From Brienomyrus brachyistius (Eukaryota; Chordata; Actinopteri; Osteoglossiformes; Mormyridae), in the NCBI RefSeq assembly GCF_023856365.1, contig NC_064551.1, forward strand, positions 3,056,501 to 3,120,500: 64,000 nucleotides of DNA. Reading direction: 5' to 3'. The notes beneath the pieces were generated by a model. It worked only from the letters and a program-made list of their open reading frames with translations. It was not told where the DNA came from and did no database searches. This document shows positions 47,165 to 58,700 of this stretch, piece after piece. The first letter of the stretch is position 1, and each line of letters opens with the position of its first letter. Both the position numbers and the translations under genes were made by a program.

Positions 47165-47360
47165 CTCATGTAACAATAATACTAATAATAATCTTTATTT
47201 AATATCATTTTTCATACAGATCTAAGCGCTTCACATATGGGGGCTAAAATAAAACCACAGACAGAGAAGTGACTAACAAACAGGCCAGTGATGGAATAAA
47301 TGTAAGTAAAAACAATGAGGGAACGTAAATAAACGGTAAATTAACGACAAATTAGTAAAA
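47165..47360 (+). repeat. dispersed repeat ('AATCTTTATTTAATATC...GCGCTTCACATA')
   Basis: An AATAATACTAATAATAATC leader, then TTTATTTAATATCATTTTTC, ATACAGATCTAAGCGCTTCA and CATATGGGG is the layout of a common vertebrate/fish repeat reading 'tttattt...cgcctttcata...aagcgctttacata'. Non-coding; family not named. Confidence 0.5.
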
Positions 47361-47476
47361 TACAATAAAACAGAAGGGAATGTAGCTGCTGGGGACCCCA
47401 CAAGACCCCCCCCACACCCCCAAAAGACATCTCAAACTTTTCAGGGTGACAGTGAGAGGTCACCATCCAGGCTCCC

Positions 47477-47526
47477 TGCGCCTCCAGTGCGCCTCCAGTG
47501 CGCCTCCAGTGCGCCTCCAGTGCGCC
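47477..47526. repeat. 11-bp minisatellite, 4 copies
   Basis: Four copies of CCTCCAGTGCG in tandem. On the minus strand this reads as alternating Ala-Leu-Glu / His-Trp-Arg-Arg peptides in three frames (GGALEAHWRRTGG); chance ORFs of 65-109 codons run through it. Confidence 0.93.
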
Positions 47527-48044
47527 GTTGCTGCGCCCCCTCGCTGACCCTGTTCCAGCCGCCCGTGCAAACACAGCTGTGTCGTCGACACCAAAGAACA
47601 CTTTCTTTGAACTTCTTTGATATATCGGGGGCCCAGCTTCCCCCCACTGGAATACACATGTACCCTTCAAAACAGAAACAAGGTATTAATGTCGCATTAG
47701 TGCCCGGTATAGCGGCGTGCTCTCGAAACCCACGGAGCCAAAAGTCAACTGCCGTCAGTGGCCAGCCGCTTCACGTCCGCGAACACAGCCCCACGTGAGG
47801 CGACGTCGTCAGCAGCAAAGCTATAATAATCCAAGAAGGGTGGAAATGAGGACGATGCGGTGCGACTGTTTTGTGGCTGCCTGCATGCTTCTGGGAAATG
47901 CATTATCATCTGTTTAACTGAGCAGTTTTGCATATGCAAGATTTAAGCAATGGATAAAAATGAGAGCGTGTTAGAGGAGGTAGGACGGAAAAATCTGTCA
48001 TGTAACACAATACGGTGAATATTTATGGTTTGCGGTGCATGCCC

Positions 48045-48310
48045 CGGTGTAAAGTCTCTGCGGACACTGTGTCTCATTAAAGTTATATTGATTAATAACA
48101 TCCAAGGAGATCAAATACATTAAGCAAATTACTAGGCAAGGGACTCATATGATGTTTATAGTCTTACTCAGGACGGCGAAATCCTATCAATGGTTTACAT
48201 AAAGGCGCAGAAACGGATATGGAAGTTGGAAACAAAATGGTCCAATTTGCAGGCATTTTGTATGCTCGTGTTTGGCTTGGCACAAGCCCAGAAGATTAAT
48301 GCGGCCGCAG
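48045..48310. promoter_or_regulatory. candidate conserved non-coding element
   Basis: Repeat-free block with cores GTCTCATTAAAGTTATATTG, GATTAATAACATCCAAGG, CATTAAGCAAATTACTAGG and CCTATCAATGGTTTAC, and balanced composition. It lies about 33 kb upstream of epha7. Conservation untested. Confidence 0.22.
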
Positions 48311-50534
48311 AGCGGACAGAAAGACACTCTGTGCTGTCGTGATGGTCTGCTTCACTTGATAATCAGGTAGGGGCCACGTGATCGATTCTGCCTCCCTTTC
48401 GACATTCCTGCTCTTTGCCCAGCCGTTGCTACTGTCTCGCATTTTACCCACTTTGTTAGAAAACGCCTCCGAGTTGTTTTCCTTCTCCCTCTGTGTTTTT
48501 TAACGGCAAATTGTCTGCCTGCCACCACGTCTTCTCCCATCTGGAAAGTTTTATACTAGCCTTTTCTTTCCAGAACATTTTATATACATTACGTGGGAAT
48601 AATGCATTTTTCAGAGCCCAGGAAAGGACCCCTGCCCCTCCCCCTCCCGCTGATTTCCTCTAAATCGTCTGCTTATGCCTGAGTGAGAAAACCCATTTTA
48701 TCTATCTATTGCTTTATTTGTGTTTAGCAGCTATTGGCCGTGGTTCTAGCAGAGCTTGCGTGATCCTCACCTCCCTGAACAATGGAGGAGATGGAGGTCT
48801 GAGGTATCGCACGAGGTGAGGTGGTCCGTGCGGCTGACCACACCGCTGGCCAAGGTTACTCTCTCGTTCTGCCGCTGACTGAGCACCAGGGGGTAGAGTA
48901 ACCAGATAATCTATGTCAGGGAGGCACTTTGAGGTCGGACCGGATTTATAAACTGCCATTTCAATGAGCAGGACCCGGATTTCACTTAAGCACTGAGTTC
49001 TTTCTGTGTGCTGATTGGTCAGTGTCTTATAATCATGCATGTGTCACTAATGTTAATGTGAAACAACTAGATGAGTCTTTAAATCAAGAAAAGGATCAAT
49101 CATAGTACCAGAATTGAAGTATTTAGTCAAGCACAGGAGCCTTTCAGTTCTATAGTAGTTTGTAAGACCTGAAGTAGCTTAAAGCATCTTTCCTGACGTG
49201 GATTATCTGGTCAGCCTTCCAGTGCCATCCTGGGCATTGGGGCCTTCTCTCCGGTAGCACCAGTAGACGAGCTTTACGTCCCTTGTCCTCGTCCTCCTCC
49301 TCGCGCGCCACCTTGAGGTCCGCCAGGCTGGAGCAGGCTTACCGGATGATGTTGTAAAGCTCCCGCTCCAGCAGCACCAGTTACATTGTTTCTGGCATCA
49401 CACTTCTGACACCAATACAGTGCTGGGCAGAGCGAGTGCAGTGAAGGACGAGGAGAGTTGCTTGCAAGAACAGAACACGCTCGTTATTGTAGTTCTGAAC
49501 AGGACTGTAACAGGCACTGAAGGAGCATCGAACCCCAAATACACACAACGGAAACACAGGGAGGTCAGTCGCCAAACTGTAAGGTGCACACATGGTGGGG
49601 GATTTACGCAAGCGAGGAACATGCGAGGATCGGAGAGGATACACGCAGGACACGGGTAAACGCCGTGATCAGGAACTATAACCACAACAACAACAGTACA
49701 AGGGATATTTACAGTGACACAGACACAGGGCTATATACACGAGCGCTTGCGACGCATGCTGGGATTTGCAGAATTCGCCGGTGCTTCATTGCCTCGAGAG
49801 CGTTTATTATAACGTGATTAGCGCAGCAGAAGTAGAGAAAATGCATCGCAAGCAGGTGTGTCCAAACTTTTGACTGGTACTGTATCTCTGACGTATCTTT
49901 AATTACAAGGTGACTGTTCAAAACCACCAAGGCTGCCCACTATTTTAAAATGACCAGTCTCATCATTAACCCCCGGCCCCCACCCAGCCAATCTCTGGAG
50001 TCATTTATGGCCCGGGAGCAGGCTTGCACAAGGTTGGCCGCTGCCGTCCCAAAATCACAGAAAGGGAGACATTATATCCGATTGCATACTTCCATCAACT
50101 GATTAGATATACTGTGAATCCCAGCTGGTGCACTCTGCCAGTCTGACTGAGTGAACCCGTCTCGATGGACCTGATGAATCCTCTTTCATAACGAGTGCTA
50201 ACCAGGCTGAGAATTAGCACACATCTCAATCATTAAACCCTGCAGCCTTTTTTTCCACTGTAATGAACTCGGAATATTCGAGATAGAGACGGTAGAGGAG
50301 ATGGGAGCGGAGAGTGGGGGTGGGACAGGAAGTGGGGGGGGGGGGGGGATCACAGTTGTATAGCTGAACTGCCAGAACAAGTTTGGCCGTAGATGTCCAC
50401 AGGTATCAGATTCCACTTAAAGCAAACTGCAGAAAAAGTGTTTCTATGTAAACTAGTAATTTAACAAATCCGCTTAGTGCATATGTGGATTTATGCATTC
50501 AAATGCCCCCCTGTACAATAAATGAAACACTGTA

Positions 50535-50625
50535 GCAGGTGTGTGTGTTATACTGAGAGTGTGTGTTATACTGGGAGTGTGTGTTATACTGGGAGTGTGT
50601 GTTATACTGGGAGTGTGTGTTTTTC
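50535..50625. repeat. 18-bp minisatellite, about 5 copies
   Basis: Tandem units of GTGTGTGTTATACTGGGA with the first unit reading CTGAGA. The array is bordered by GTGTGTGT on the left and TTTTTCTGC on the right. Confidence 0.93.
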
Positions 50626-50805
50626 TGCTCACAATACCATCTGCAGGTTTCTGCTGGCATTGCTGTGAGATGAAGGGTGTAGATGTTTATAAAAGTCAGT
50701 AATTGCCATGATCGGGTTACTTGTACAAATTAATTGGTTGGATGATGCTTTGTATCCTTGAGCTATAATGATCGAATGCCAAAGTCCAGTTGTTTTGATT
50801 CCCTG

Positions 50806-51140
50806 CTATCCAATCCCAGGGCAGTGATTATGGACCTTTGCTCATGCTATCCAATCGCAGGAGAGTGAATATAGACCAGGGCTCATGCTATCCAATCGCA
50901 GGGCACTGAATATAGACCAGGGCTCATGCTATCCAATCACAGGGCAGTAAGTATGGACCAGGGTATCACGCTATCCAATCGCAGGGCAGTGAATATAGAC
51001 CAGAGCTCATGCTATCCAATCACAGGACACTGAGTATGGACCAGGGCTTACACTATTCAATCACTGAGCAGTGAATATGGACCAGGGCTCACATTATCCA
51101 ATCACAGGGCCATGAGTATGGATCAGGGCTCATGTACAAA
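50806..51140. repeat. ~41-bp minisatellite, 8 copies
   Basis: Eight units containing CTATCCAATCACAGGGCAGT, GAATATAGACCAGGGCTCATG. Units differ at 3-8 positions and in length by one to three bases, so this is older than the 45-bp array at 51.55 kb. CCAAT in each unit (TATCCAATC) forms a regular array of CCAAT boxes. Confidence 0.9.
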
Positions 51141-51269
51141 GAAAAGCAATATGTTTCGGGCTGATCACACTTACAGGCTGTTACTGGGACAGTCTGATCA
51201 ATGAACAGAGGAATGGTGTTTGCCACAAGGACAACCTCAACTTTACAATAATCTATGAATGCAATAAGA

Positions 51270-51440
51270 AAAAATGAAAATTCCAAAAAGCCTCGTATTT
51301 AGTTTGGTAACTTGTGGTTAATGTTAGTGCTGGGTTAGGGTTATGGTCGTTATGTTGGGATTAGAGTTTTCCCCATAGAAATGAGTGGGAAGTCCCCACA
51401 AAGATATGATTCCAGGTCTGTGTGTATAAGTGTGTGCGAG
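51270..51440 (+). repeat. 'GTCCCCACAAAGATAT' dispersed repeat fragment
   Basis: GAAAATTCCAAAAAGCCTCG, TATTTAGTTTGGTAACTTGT, GGTTAGGGTTATGG and CCCATAGAAATGAGTGGGAA followed by GTCCCCACAAAGATATGATT make a half-element related to 18551-18854 and 54590-55050. Confidence 0.65.
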
Positions 51441-51547
51441 TGTCCATTTATTCTGAACATGCTGGGTGCCTGATACAGTCTGAGAACTTGCAGTTGGCCA
51501 AATTGATGTTTCCAAGCTGCCATTTGTGTGTATGAGTCTGTGCCCAG

Positions 51548-52150
51548 TAAAAGACTGGCATCCTGTCCAGGGTGTCCCCTGCCCTGTGCCCATTGACGGA
51601 CTGCCATCCTGTCCAGGGTGTCCCCTGCCCTGTGCCCATTGACGGACTGCCATCCTGTCCAGGGGTCCCCTGCCCTGTGCCCATTGACGGACTGCCATCC
51701 TGTCCAGGGTGTCCCCTGCCCTGTGCCCATTGACGGACTGCCATCCTGTCCAGGGTGTCCCCTGCCCTGTGCCCATTGACAGACTGCCATCCTGTCCAGG
51801 GTGTCTCCTGCCCAGTGCCCATTGACGGACTGCCATCCTGTCCAGGGTGTCCCCTGCCCTGTGCCCATTGATGGACTGCCATTCTGTCCAGGGTGTCTCC
51901 TGCCCTGTGCCCATTGACGGACTGCCATCCTGTCCAGGGGTCCCCTGCCCTGTGCCCATTGACGGACTGCCATCCTGTCCAGGGTGTCCCCTGCCCTGTG
52001 CCCATTGATGGACTGCCATCCTGTCCAGGGTGTCCCCTGCCCTGTGCCCATTGATGGACTGCCATCCTGTCCAGGGTGTCCCCTGCCCTGTGCCCATTGA
52101 TGGACTGCCATCCTGTCCAGGGTGTCCCCCGCCCTGTGCCCATTGATGGA
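51548..52150. repeat. 45-bp minisatellite, 13 copies plus a partial unit
   Basis: Thirteen units of GACTGCCATCCTGTCCAGGG, TGTCCCCTGCCCTGTGCCCA, TTGACG, with units mostly 45 bp (two are 44 bp after loss of one base from GGTGTCC). The outer flanks are parts of the dispersed fish repeat, whose normal order is 'gactggcatcctgtccagggtgt...tgccctgtgccc...gcttcc.gaataagctcc', so the array is a tandem expansion inside one copy. Three minus-strand frames stay open for 253-301 codons because 45 is a multiple of three and the two 44-bp units shift between frames. These are not genes. Confidence 0.96.
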
Positions 52151-52245
52151 GGGTGCCCCCTGTCTTGTGCCCTCTGCTTCCAGAAATAAGCTCCAAGCTC
52201 ATTTTGACCCTGGATGGAGAAAGAGGGTATAGAAGATAGATGGAT
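52150..52245 (-). repeat. dispersed fish repeat tail bordering the 45-bp array
   Basis: GTGCCCCCTGTCTTGTGCCC, TCTGCTTCCAGAAATAAGCT, CCAAGCTCATTTTGACCCTG and GATGGAGAAAGAGGG, followed by ATAGATGGATTA, is the downstream part of the repeat copy at 51.5 kb. It shows the pre-expansion state of the element. Confidence 0.7.
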
Positions 52246-54580
52246 TAAACTGAGAGTCTGACCCCTGCTGTCACATTGCAACATTTCTCTACATGTTATG
52301 GGACAAGTAGCACAGTATACAGTATAGAGTATAAATAACCTTATGTTTGGCACTAGCTACAGTTAATCATAATAAAGGCAATTTTTAGATGCATTTCCAG
52401 CTCAGAGGTTTATTTTTGTGTTTGTTACACAACATTCCTCACAGTGTCTTTTTTTTCGAAACACTCGCATATTTGATAACAATCGAGAATTTTGCTTCGC
52501 ACCATATCTGTTTGTGTTCTGAATCCCCTAACATCCTAGTTCAACAAACATTACAGACAAAACTATTATTAATGAACAACAGGAAATGTGAATCACTTCT
52601 TACATGGGAGAAGTTTCCATTTTGCCGAAGTGAGGGCAGGAATGAAAAATGCAGCCGGCTATTAATTACCTGCAGCAGATGAGCAGGATTAGGGCGAGCA
52701 GGATAAAAGGTGTCTCCATAGCGATTGCTGCTTGGTTGAGGTTTCTTTCTTCAACGTTGGCCCTTGTTCTAGAGTCTATTGTTTTTGTTTGACTGCATGG
52801 GGGGGGGGGGGGGGTCTTTCAAGAATCACACCCACCCATTGCCTGGCTGTAGTTTATAAGCGTGGAGGGTTTGAGTCAGCAAAGCCAGTGCAGTGATTCC
52901 GCCCTTTCGCTGTACAACACATCCGCATTGTTTTACCAAACATAGAAATAGGGGTCTTACTGCCTCCTCAGACCAGCCCTCGCCTTCTCTTAATGCAGAT
53001 ATTCGCAGTAAATAGTGTTTATCGTCCGTGAAGTGATGCTCACATTTCCTTTCGGGGCACAGTGGAAATCGCAGTCGGCTGAACGTCTCCCCTCGACGTG
53101 TCACAGTAACCGTTCCATCCATTTGCGAGCATTAAACAGCCCTACTGCATAATTCCCTTTCTGTAAACAACATTTTCTGCATGCAATGCAGAAAACTGCT
53201 GCTTGACCTTGTTGTCGGTGCTTTATTATTTTGCCAATTTTTATCCTAATTTTTCCATTTCAAACCACCGATTTATGAGAGGAGCAACAACGGGGGCCAG
53301 GCGGAGTAACTGAAATTGCGGCCGTTGGTCGCCCGCCCAGTTGGGACCCCCCCCCCCCCCATAGTGATAATTTGAGGGTTCCATAGGCAATCCCACTGCC
53401 AGCCCACGGTTTCCCCTGCCCCCTTGTCTCCCACTTCCCCTCCTCACTGGTGCGTTGGTGCTCCACCCTCACGCCCCCCCCCCCCATTCCAGCCAGTTGT
53501 TCTTGGCTGAATGAAAGCACTAAGAAAATAAAGAGATCTAAATGTCAGCAGGGAGCTGAGTGCATTCCTCTCGCCGTGTCCCGAGCCCGCTCACCCAGAA
53601 CAACTTGTGATCCCAGGACAAAGCTGGCACGGCAGGTGGCCACACGGAGAACCTCTCCCCCCGGAATGAGATACCGTCCTGGGGAAACACCATTGAGTCC
53701 AGATAAAACCCGCATCCCGCTGGGTCCAGCAGGAATTTCATTTCAATTTCTTCACATGACAATACTTCTCATCTTCATCTGACTGCTATGATGGCTGTAA
53801 GGTCTGAAATAGACTGAACTGAACGAAAGGCTGAATTATCCCTTGAACCTGAACCATTTGGATGCGTTTTCCTCCATCTCTCATCTCCCTGCAACGGAGA
53901 GAGAGAAGCCTTTCATACTCACCCCCCCAGGAAAGGGCCCATGTCGTTACCTTCTTGCCCTTGCAGATTTCTCGGACTCAACAAAGCCGAAGTTGCTTTT
54001 ATTACAGAAAAATTATTTTTTTGCGATGCCTTTATAAACTATTGGTATTTGTGTTTTTACTCGGTGAAAAAATTGCAAAACCACATCAGGATTTGTTACC
54101 ATTTAATCTTCCACAAGTGCTGTCTCAGAGCTGTGGAATGTATTAATGTATAATGAATGTATTTTGTTGTTTGTATAAGTAACTCCTGAGAAACATGTTT
54201 ATCTAACTGCCTCCTTTCTAAGAGCTGTACTTGTCAAGCACCCAGTTAATCAAAACACTTTCCCATTTGAATACCAGAGCAAGCACCCAGAAAACTTTAA
54301 ATAAACTTTGTCCTTGAGTGGGAAATTTATGGCAAGCGATAACAGTACGATAGCTGCGTATCGTTTTTCAAGGAAGGTTAAAGTTTCTGTCAACACAATA
54401 TTTATATGCGTTTATACTGTATTTTATGCCTGAAATAACGTGAAACGATTCTGATCCAGTGAAGGTGTCAACATTAGTTGGAACCTTCTGGAATGTGGCG
54501 TAAATTGAAATACATGACTTCGTTTTGGCCCACGCTACATTTAAAACACAATAAAAAAAAAAAAAAACACATACAAGTTT
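52246..54580. other. intergenic DNA, no gene seen
   Basis: Contains G16 (52799-52814) and C14 (53347-53360) runs and short ORFs without recognisable domains. The region 53560-53760 is GC-balanced with several chance ORFs. Confidence 0.6.
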
Positions 54581-54589
54581 GTACTCCTA

Positions 54590-55050
54590 TGTTGGTGGGC
54601 ACCATCCATTCATTTCTATAGGCTTAAGGTCGTCATGTTGGGATTAGCGTTTTCCCTATAGAAATGAATTGAGAGTCCCCACAAAGATATAATTACAAAC
54701 CTGAGTGTAGTTGTGTGTGTCCCAAAAACCTTAGTAAACCTTAAACGTCCTTCCTTTTGAAGGGGAAAAAACAACAAAAATGTCAAACGTCTTGTATTTC
54801 GTTTGGTTACTTACTGTATTTTGTTTGGTTACTTAGGGTTTTGTAGGTTGCCATTGGTGAGATTAGGGTTAACCCCTACCCAGCCTTAACCTTAACCATA
54901 AGTAACCAAACAAAATACAAGACATTTGGAATTTTTAGTTTTATGATTGCAGTCACAGATTTTTGTGGGGACCTGAAAAACCGCAGCATCAAAATAGCAG
55001 GTTTTTAATCACATTTTGGGGGAGATTTGGTCCCCATAATGAAATATAAA
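54590..55050. repeat. inverted pair of 'GTCCCCACAAAGATAT'-type repeats
   Basis: Left part: TAGGCTTAAGGTCGTCATGT, TCCCTATAGAAATGAATTGA and GTCCCCACAAAGATATAATT (54620-54705). Centre: TGTCAAACGTCTTGTATTTC plus GTTTGGTTACTTA (about 54780-54812), matched in reverse by TAAGTAACCAAACAAAATAC plus AAGACATTTGG (about 54899-54929). Right part ends with ATTTGGTCCCCATAATG (about 55026-55042). The arms make a hairpin-like structure about 150 bp across. It has the layout of a fold-back element or two head-to-head insertions of the family also seen at 18551. Confidence 0.7.
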
Positions 55051-55710
55051 CTTAATCCACACACTCATGTTACTGCATGCGATTGCAGAGGCACCGTCGT
55101 TGCTGTGTGCTATGGCATACGTGGGACAGCCTTCACAGAAAGGCCTATGGTGGCGAAAGGGGTTCGTGACAAACCGCACGGCTAAAAAAATACAAGAGGT
55201 GTCAAGCAGGCTGCACATTTAACACGTTAAGAGAGTAAGCGGAGGTCGGAGCACATTAACTCTTCAAACAGAAACGTCGTCAGTGTGGGAATAATGTGTT
55301 TGTTCAGCAATGGCAGGATTTCCGCAGAACCGCGCTGCTTGTAATTGCCGGTGGTACTCGGTTCTAGTCAGTCAATCTGTTCTCCAGGTTTCACCTTTCC
55401 CGGATCATTTGCTGGCTAACACCTGATACCATCATGTCGTGAGCTTGGGGGAAGCCGTCTGCAATTTCTTTGCCAAATGGCCTGAGACCACCTATTCTGC
55501 AGGTCTCTATTGTAGATCAATTGAAATTCTTCCAGGAGCAAACTCGGCCTAATTGACCCCATATGTTCTCGCCGAGTTCAGATCTACCCGTGGGCTGCGT
55601 CTGCGGTTCCGTGTGAGAGATCGGCTTCATGTGTGCCGCACGCTTATGGGCGCACTGATCAAAGGAGCAAAGCACCGCTTCATCAGGAAGGATAAATAAA
55701 AAAAGAGTGA

Positions 55711-55716
<6 letters not shown>

Positions 55717-55747
<31 letters not shown>
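55717..55747. repeat. (GA)n microsatellite
   Basis: A GA dinucleotide run of about 15 units, a polypurine tract that could form triplex DNA. Confidence 0.95.
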
Positions 55748-55748
<1 letters not shown>

Positions 55749-58700
55749 CATCGCTTTCATAGGGACTGCATATCATTCAGGCATGTCCTCATCCATTCGA
55801 GAGTGAAAAAGACATTTGGTAACAGTGATTCCAGATTCACAGCCAATTAACAGAAGCATGCATTAGGAGTACAATGCATCGTAAACTCGTAATTAACGAC
55901 AATTTAGCACGGTTATTAAAAGACAAAGATAAAGATACACAGTTGTGATGGGAATTAGCCCTTTGCAGGCAGAGCACCAAAACGGCACGGTGCAGCTCGC
56001 AGATAAGTACGCCTGGACGTCCGGTCGCTAGGCACACGGGGGGAGAAGCGGCACAGACGGGCGGAGCTGCACTTCACTCTGAGCTTCCCGCAGACATCGC
56101 AAGTGGAAATGGGGAGTGAATTCTGAGCTTCTAACAGGCCATAAGAAAGCTAAGAAAGAACGTAGCCAATGCAGACCTCAGGAAAGCCAGGCAGCACTCG
56201 GGGGTGTGGCTCCCGGGGGTTAAAAGCCGTGGGGGTGCTGATGAAGCACTGCTTCAGGGGACTTCAGAGGAGGTGCAGAGATGGTTAGCAGGCTCGGGGG
56301 GGGGGGGGGGGGGGATTTCCCAAAAACACATGGAAGTATTCAAAACAAAAGGGGAATACCTTGAAGGTCGGGAAGAACTTCATTGTTTGAAAGGTCCATT
56401 ATAAAGAATGATTTTGTGCATAATTTATTAATGTTATTAATTAGTATCTCCCTCGTTGCCTCTCTTTGTGTGACAGCACTGTGCTTTTGATAACCCAACA
56501 CATGCTTATTCCTGAAGCCCATTATTGGATTTTCATTGTAGTTCTTTGTAATTCTGGCAGAGGCAGAGCTATTAATTCAGGATCGTTCAATCAGCAGGTA
56601 ACTGCTAAGTCAAAGGGACAATCGAGGAAGTAGCCAATGGGAAGACAGGGCATAAGTGGGGAGAAAACCCTGTGCAACTTACTATCATACTCTCATCATA
56701 AACAAGGTCTAATGAAATACAGGCTGGCAGAAAGTATGTAATTTAAAAAGACCAATTTCTGCTGTGAATCAGTGAATTAGAGATATTACAATTAACTTTC
56801 AGGGAAAGTTTAATGTTAGGTCTAATGCTTACTTACTTTTCCCCAAGAGGTATCATATAACAAAATATGAATTCATGCCTTTGAAATAAACAGTCTTTCC
56901 ATCTCTTCTGTTGTTGCTTCTGCAATTAGAGGATGGAAATTGCAGCCCCTTGCAATCTGCTGGTGTGAGGCGACCTCAAAGTGAATGGACAGAACAGCCC
57001 TGAAAATTTAACACAATGTAAATTCACTCCTAATCCTCGTAATCCTGTCTCAAATTAACGGGTGTGTAAGAAAACCACGGTGTGAGCTTTCCGAACAGGA
57101 CAGTCTCGTTTTGTGTCGGCGTGATTTGCAGGGATGGGGGACAATGCTCTGTCTGTGACGTCCGTGGCGGGGGGAACAAAGACACCTCCCTGAATGCGGG
57201 CAGTTATGCGAATTTAGTTTAAAATTACACTTAGGCAAGAAGAAAGACCATTTTGATTACTCAAGGTAGAAGAAAATCAAGAGAATTAATGAAATCTTTT
57301 TTTATATGCTCTCCAACTACATTGGCCATTTAGGTTGGCAAATTCTTAACAGGACTACTAGAAGGCTAAATAAAATAAAGTTGAAAATAAAATTTTAAGA
57401 ACTATATAAGTAGTAGCAGTTCTTATGTAATGTCACATAGTATCAGAATTCATTTCTGTCTAACACAGCGCACGCTGCCCTCTGTATGCAGAGAGCGAGG
57501 GACCCTCTGTATAATTAAATTGAAGGTGTTAGACTCCTTTTTTTCCTCCTCTTTTTGGTAGAGGTCAGAGAAAACAAAACGAGTTTGGCGGTACACCTGG
57601 GGGGGCGGGGGGGGTGTGGCTCCGTGCCTCCTTCCACTTGGGGGGGGCTGGAGGAAGGGAGGGATGACATGGATGAGAAGGCACAGGTGTCATCCTCACA
57701 GCATGGAGACCAGGACAAACAGCCCTGATGCCCCTGAACAGACCTGAGGCCACTTAATCAACGTCTGTCCCCAGAACACGGCTACTCTCTCCACTGACGG
57801 GGGCCGAGAACATTCACCGTCTTACTGAGTTTTAACTCACTTTTGGGGCCCAGTGTTTACGTGCACAAATGAAATGAAAATAAAAGACATCTTCAGCCAA
57901 ATAACATGGTATTATTTTTACATACAATATTCATTTATAAAGCACTCATTGTGTTAAAGTATATTGATAATAGCTACTGTTTACTTCATTTATTCAACAC
58001 AAATCAGGCAGAAATTTATCGTGGCTGTAAACTTCATAATGACAAAAGTCTACAAAAGTCAAACAAATTAACTGCAATTATTAGATTTCTCTCTTCACTG
58101 GAGCAGAAGAAATTAGAGAATGAATTAGTTTGTCTGTGAGTTTTTTATAGATAATGAATTTGGCGAAAAATTAGTGGAAAAACAGCTGAGCATGTGAACG
58201 TGAAGTTCGTAAAATCAGCTCTGGCATCCAGCTTCACTGCTCAAATTCGCTTTAAAAATCCTCGTATCCAGGGATTCTGCAGGAGGAAAAAAAGCACAGA
58301 GACAGACTCATACTCTGCTAAAGCCTGGAATCCACAATGTTTTCTGTGAACTCACAGCAGTACAGCCTATTTGCTTACAGCTTGTTCTTTCGCCTTGTTA
58401 TTTTCCAGGGTCGGGTTGCTAAAATCCTAATGCGGGATGCAGAGGGAGGGCAGCCCGACCGGCCAGACTGTCAGCCAATTCCTGCTTTTCCTTCAAGGAC
58501 AGTCTTCTGTACTTTGTATGCTTTTTGGTCATTAGATAATCTTGTACAAAATAAACTTTGCAGACATACTATACTTAATAGATCCCAGACAGTTATTTCT
58601 CTGTTGATCTGACTTTGATCCCTTTAACCAGTATAGAGTTATGGGGACGTTATTCTCAACAATGAAAAACAAAGTATAAAGACGAGATAAAACGAGTTAT

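Larger units (their letters stand above)
45351..50530. other. intergenic DNA, no confident gene
   Basis: The stretch holds the repeat fragments listed separately, a GC-rich portion at 45450-45910 with chance ORFs, and a short minus-strand coding-like passage near 49200-49390 (described under findings). No gene is supported. Confidence 0.55.

Noticed and set aside
50806..51140. CRISPR-like array
   Set aside because: Units are directly contiguous and vary throughout; there are no unique spacers between identical repeats, and the genome is vertebrate.
51324..52353. 292-, 253- and 301-codon minus-strand ORFs
   Set aside because: They are tandem-repeat frames over the 45-bp minisatellite and share the same 15-residue period in every frame.
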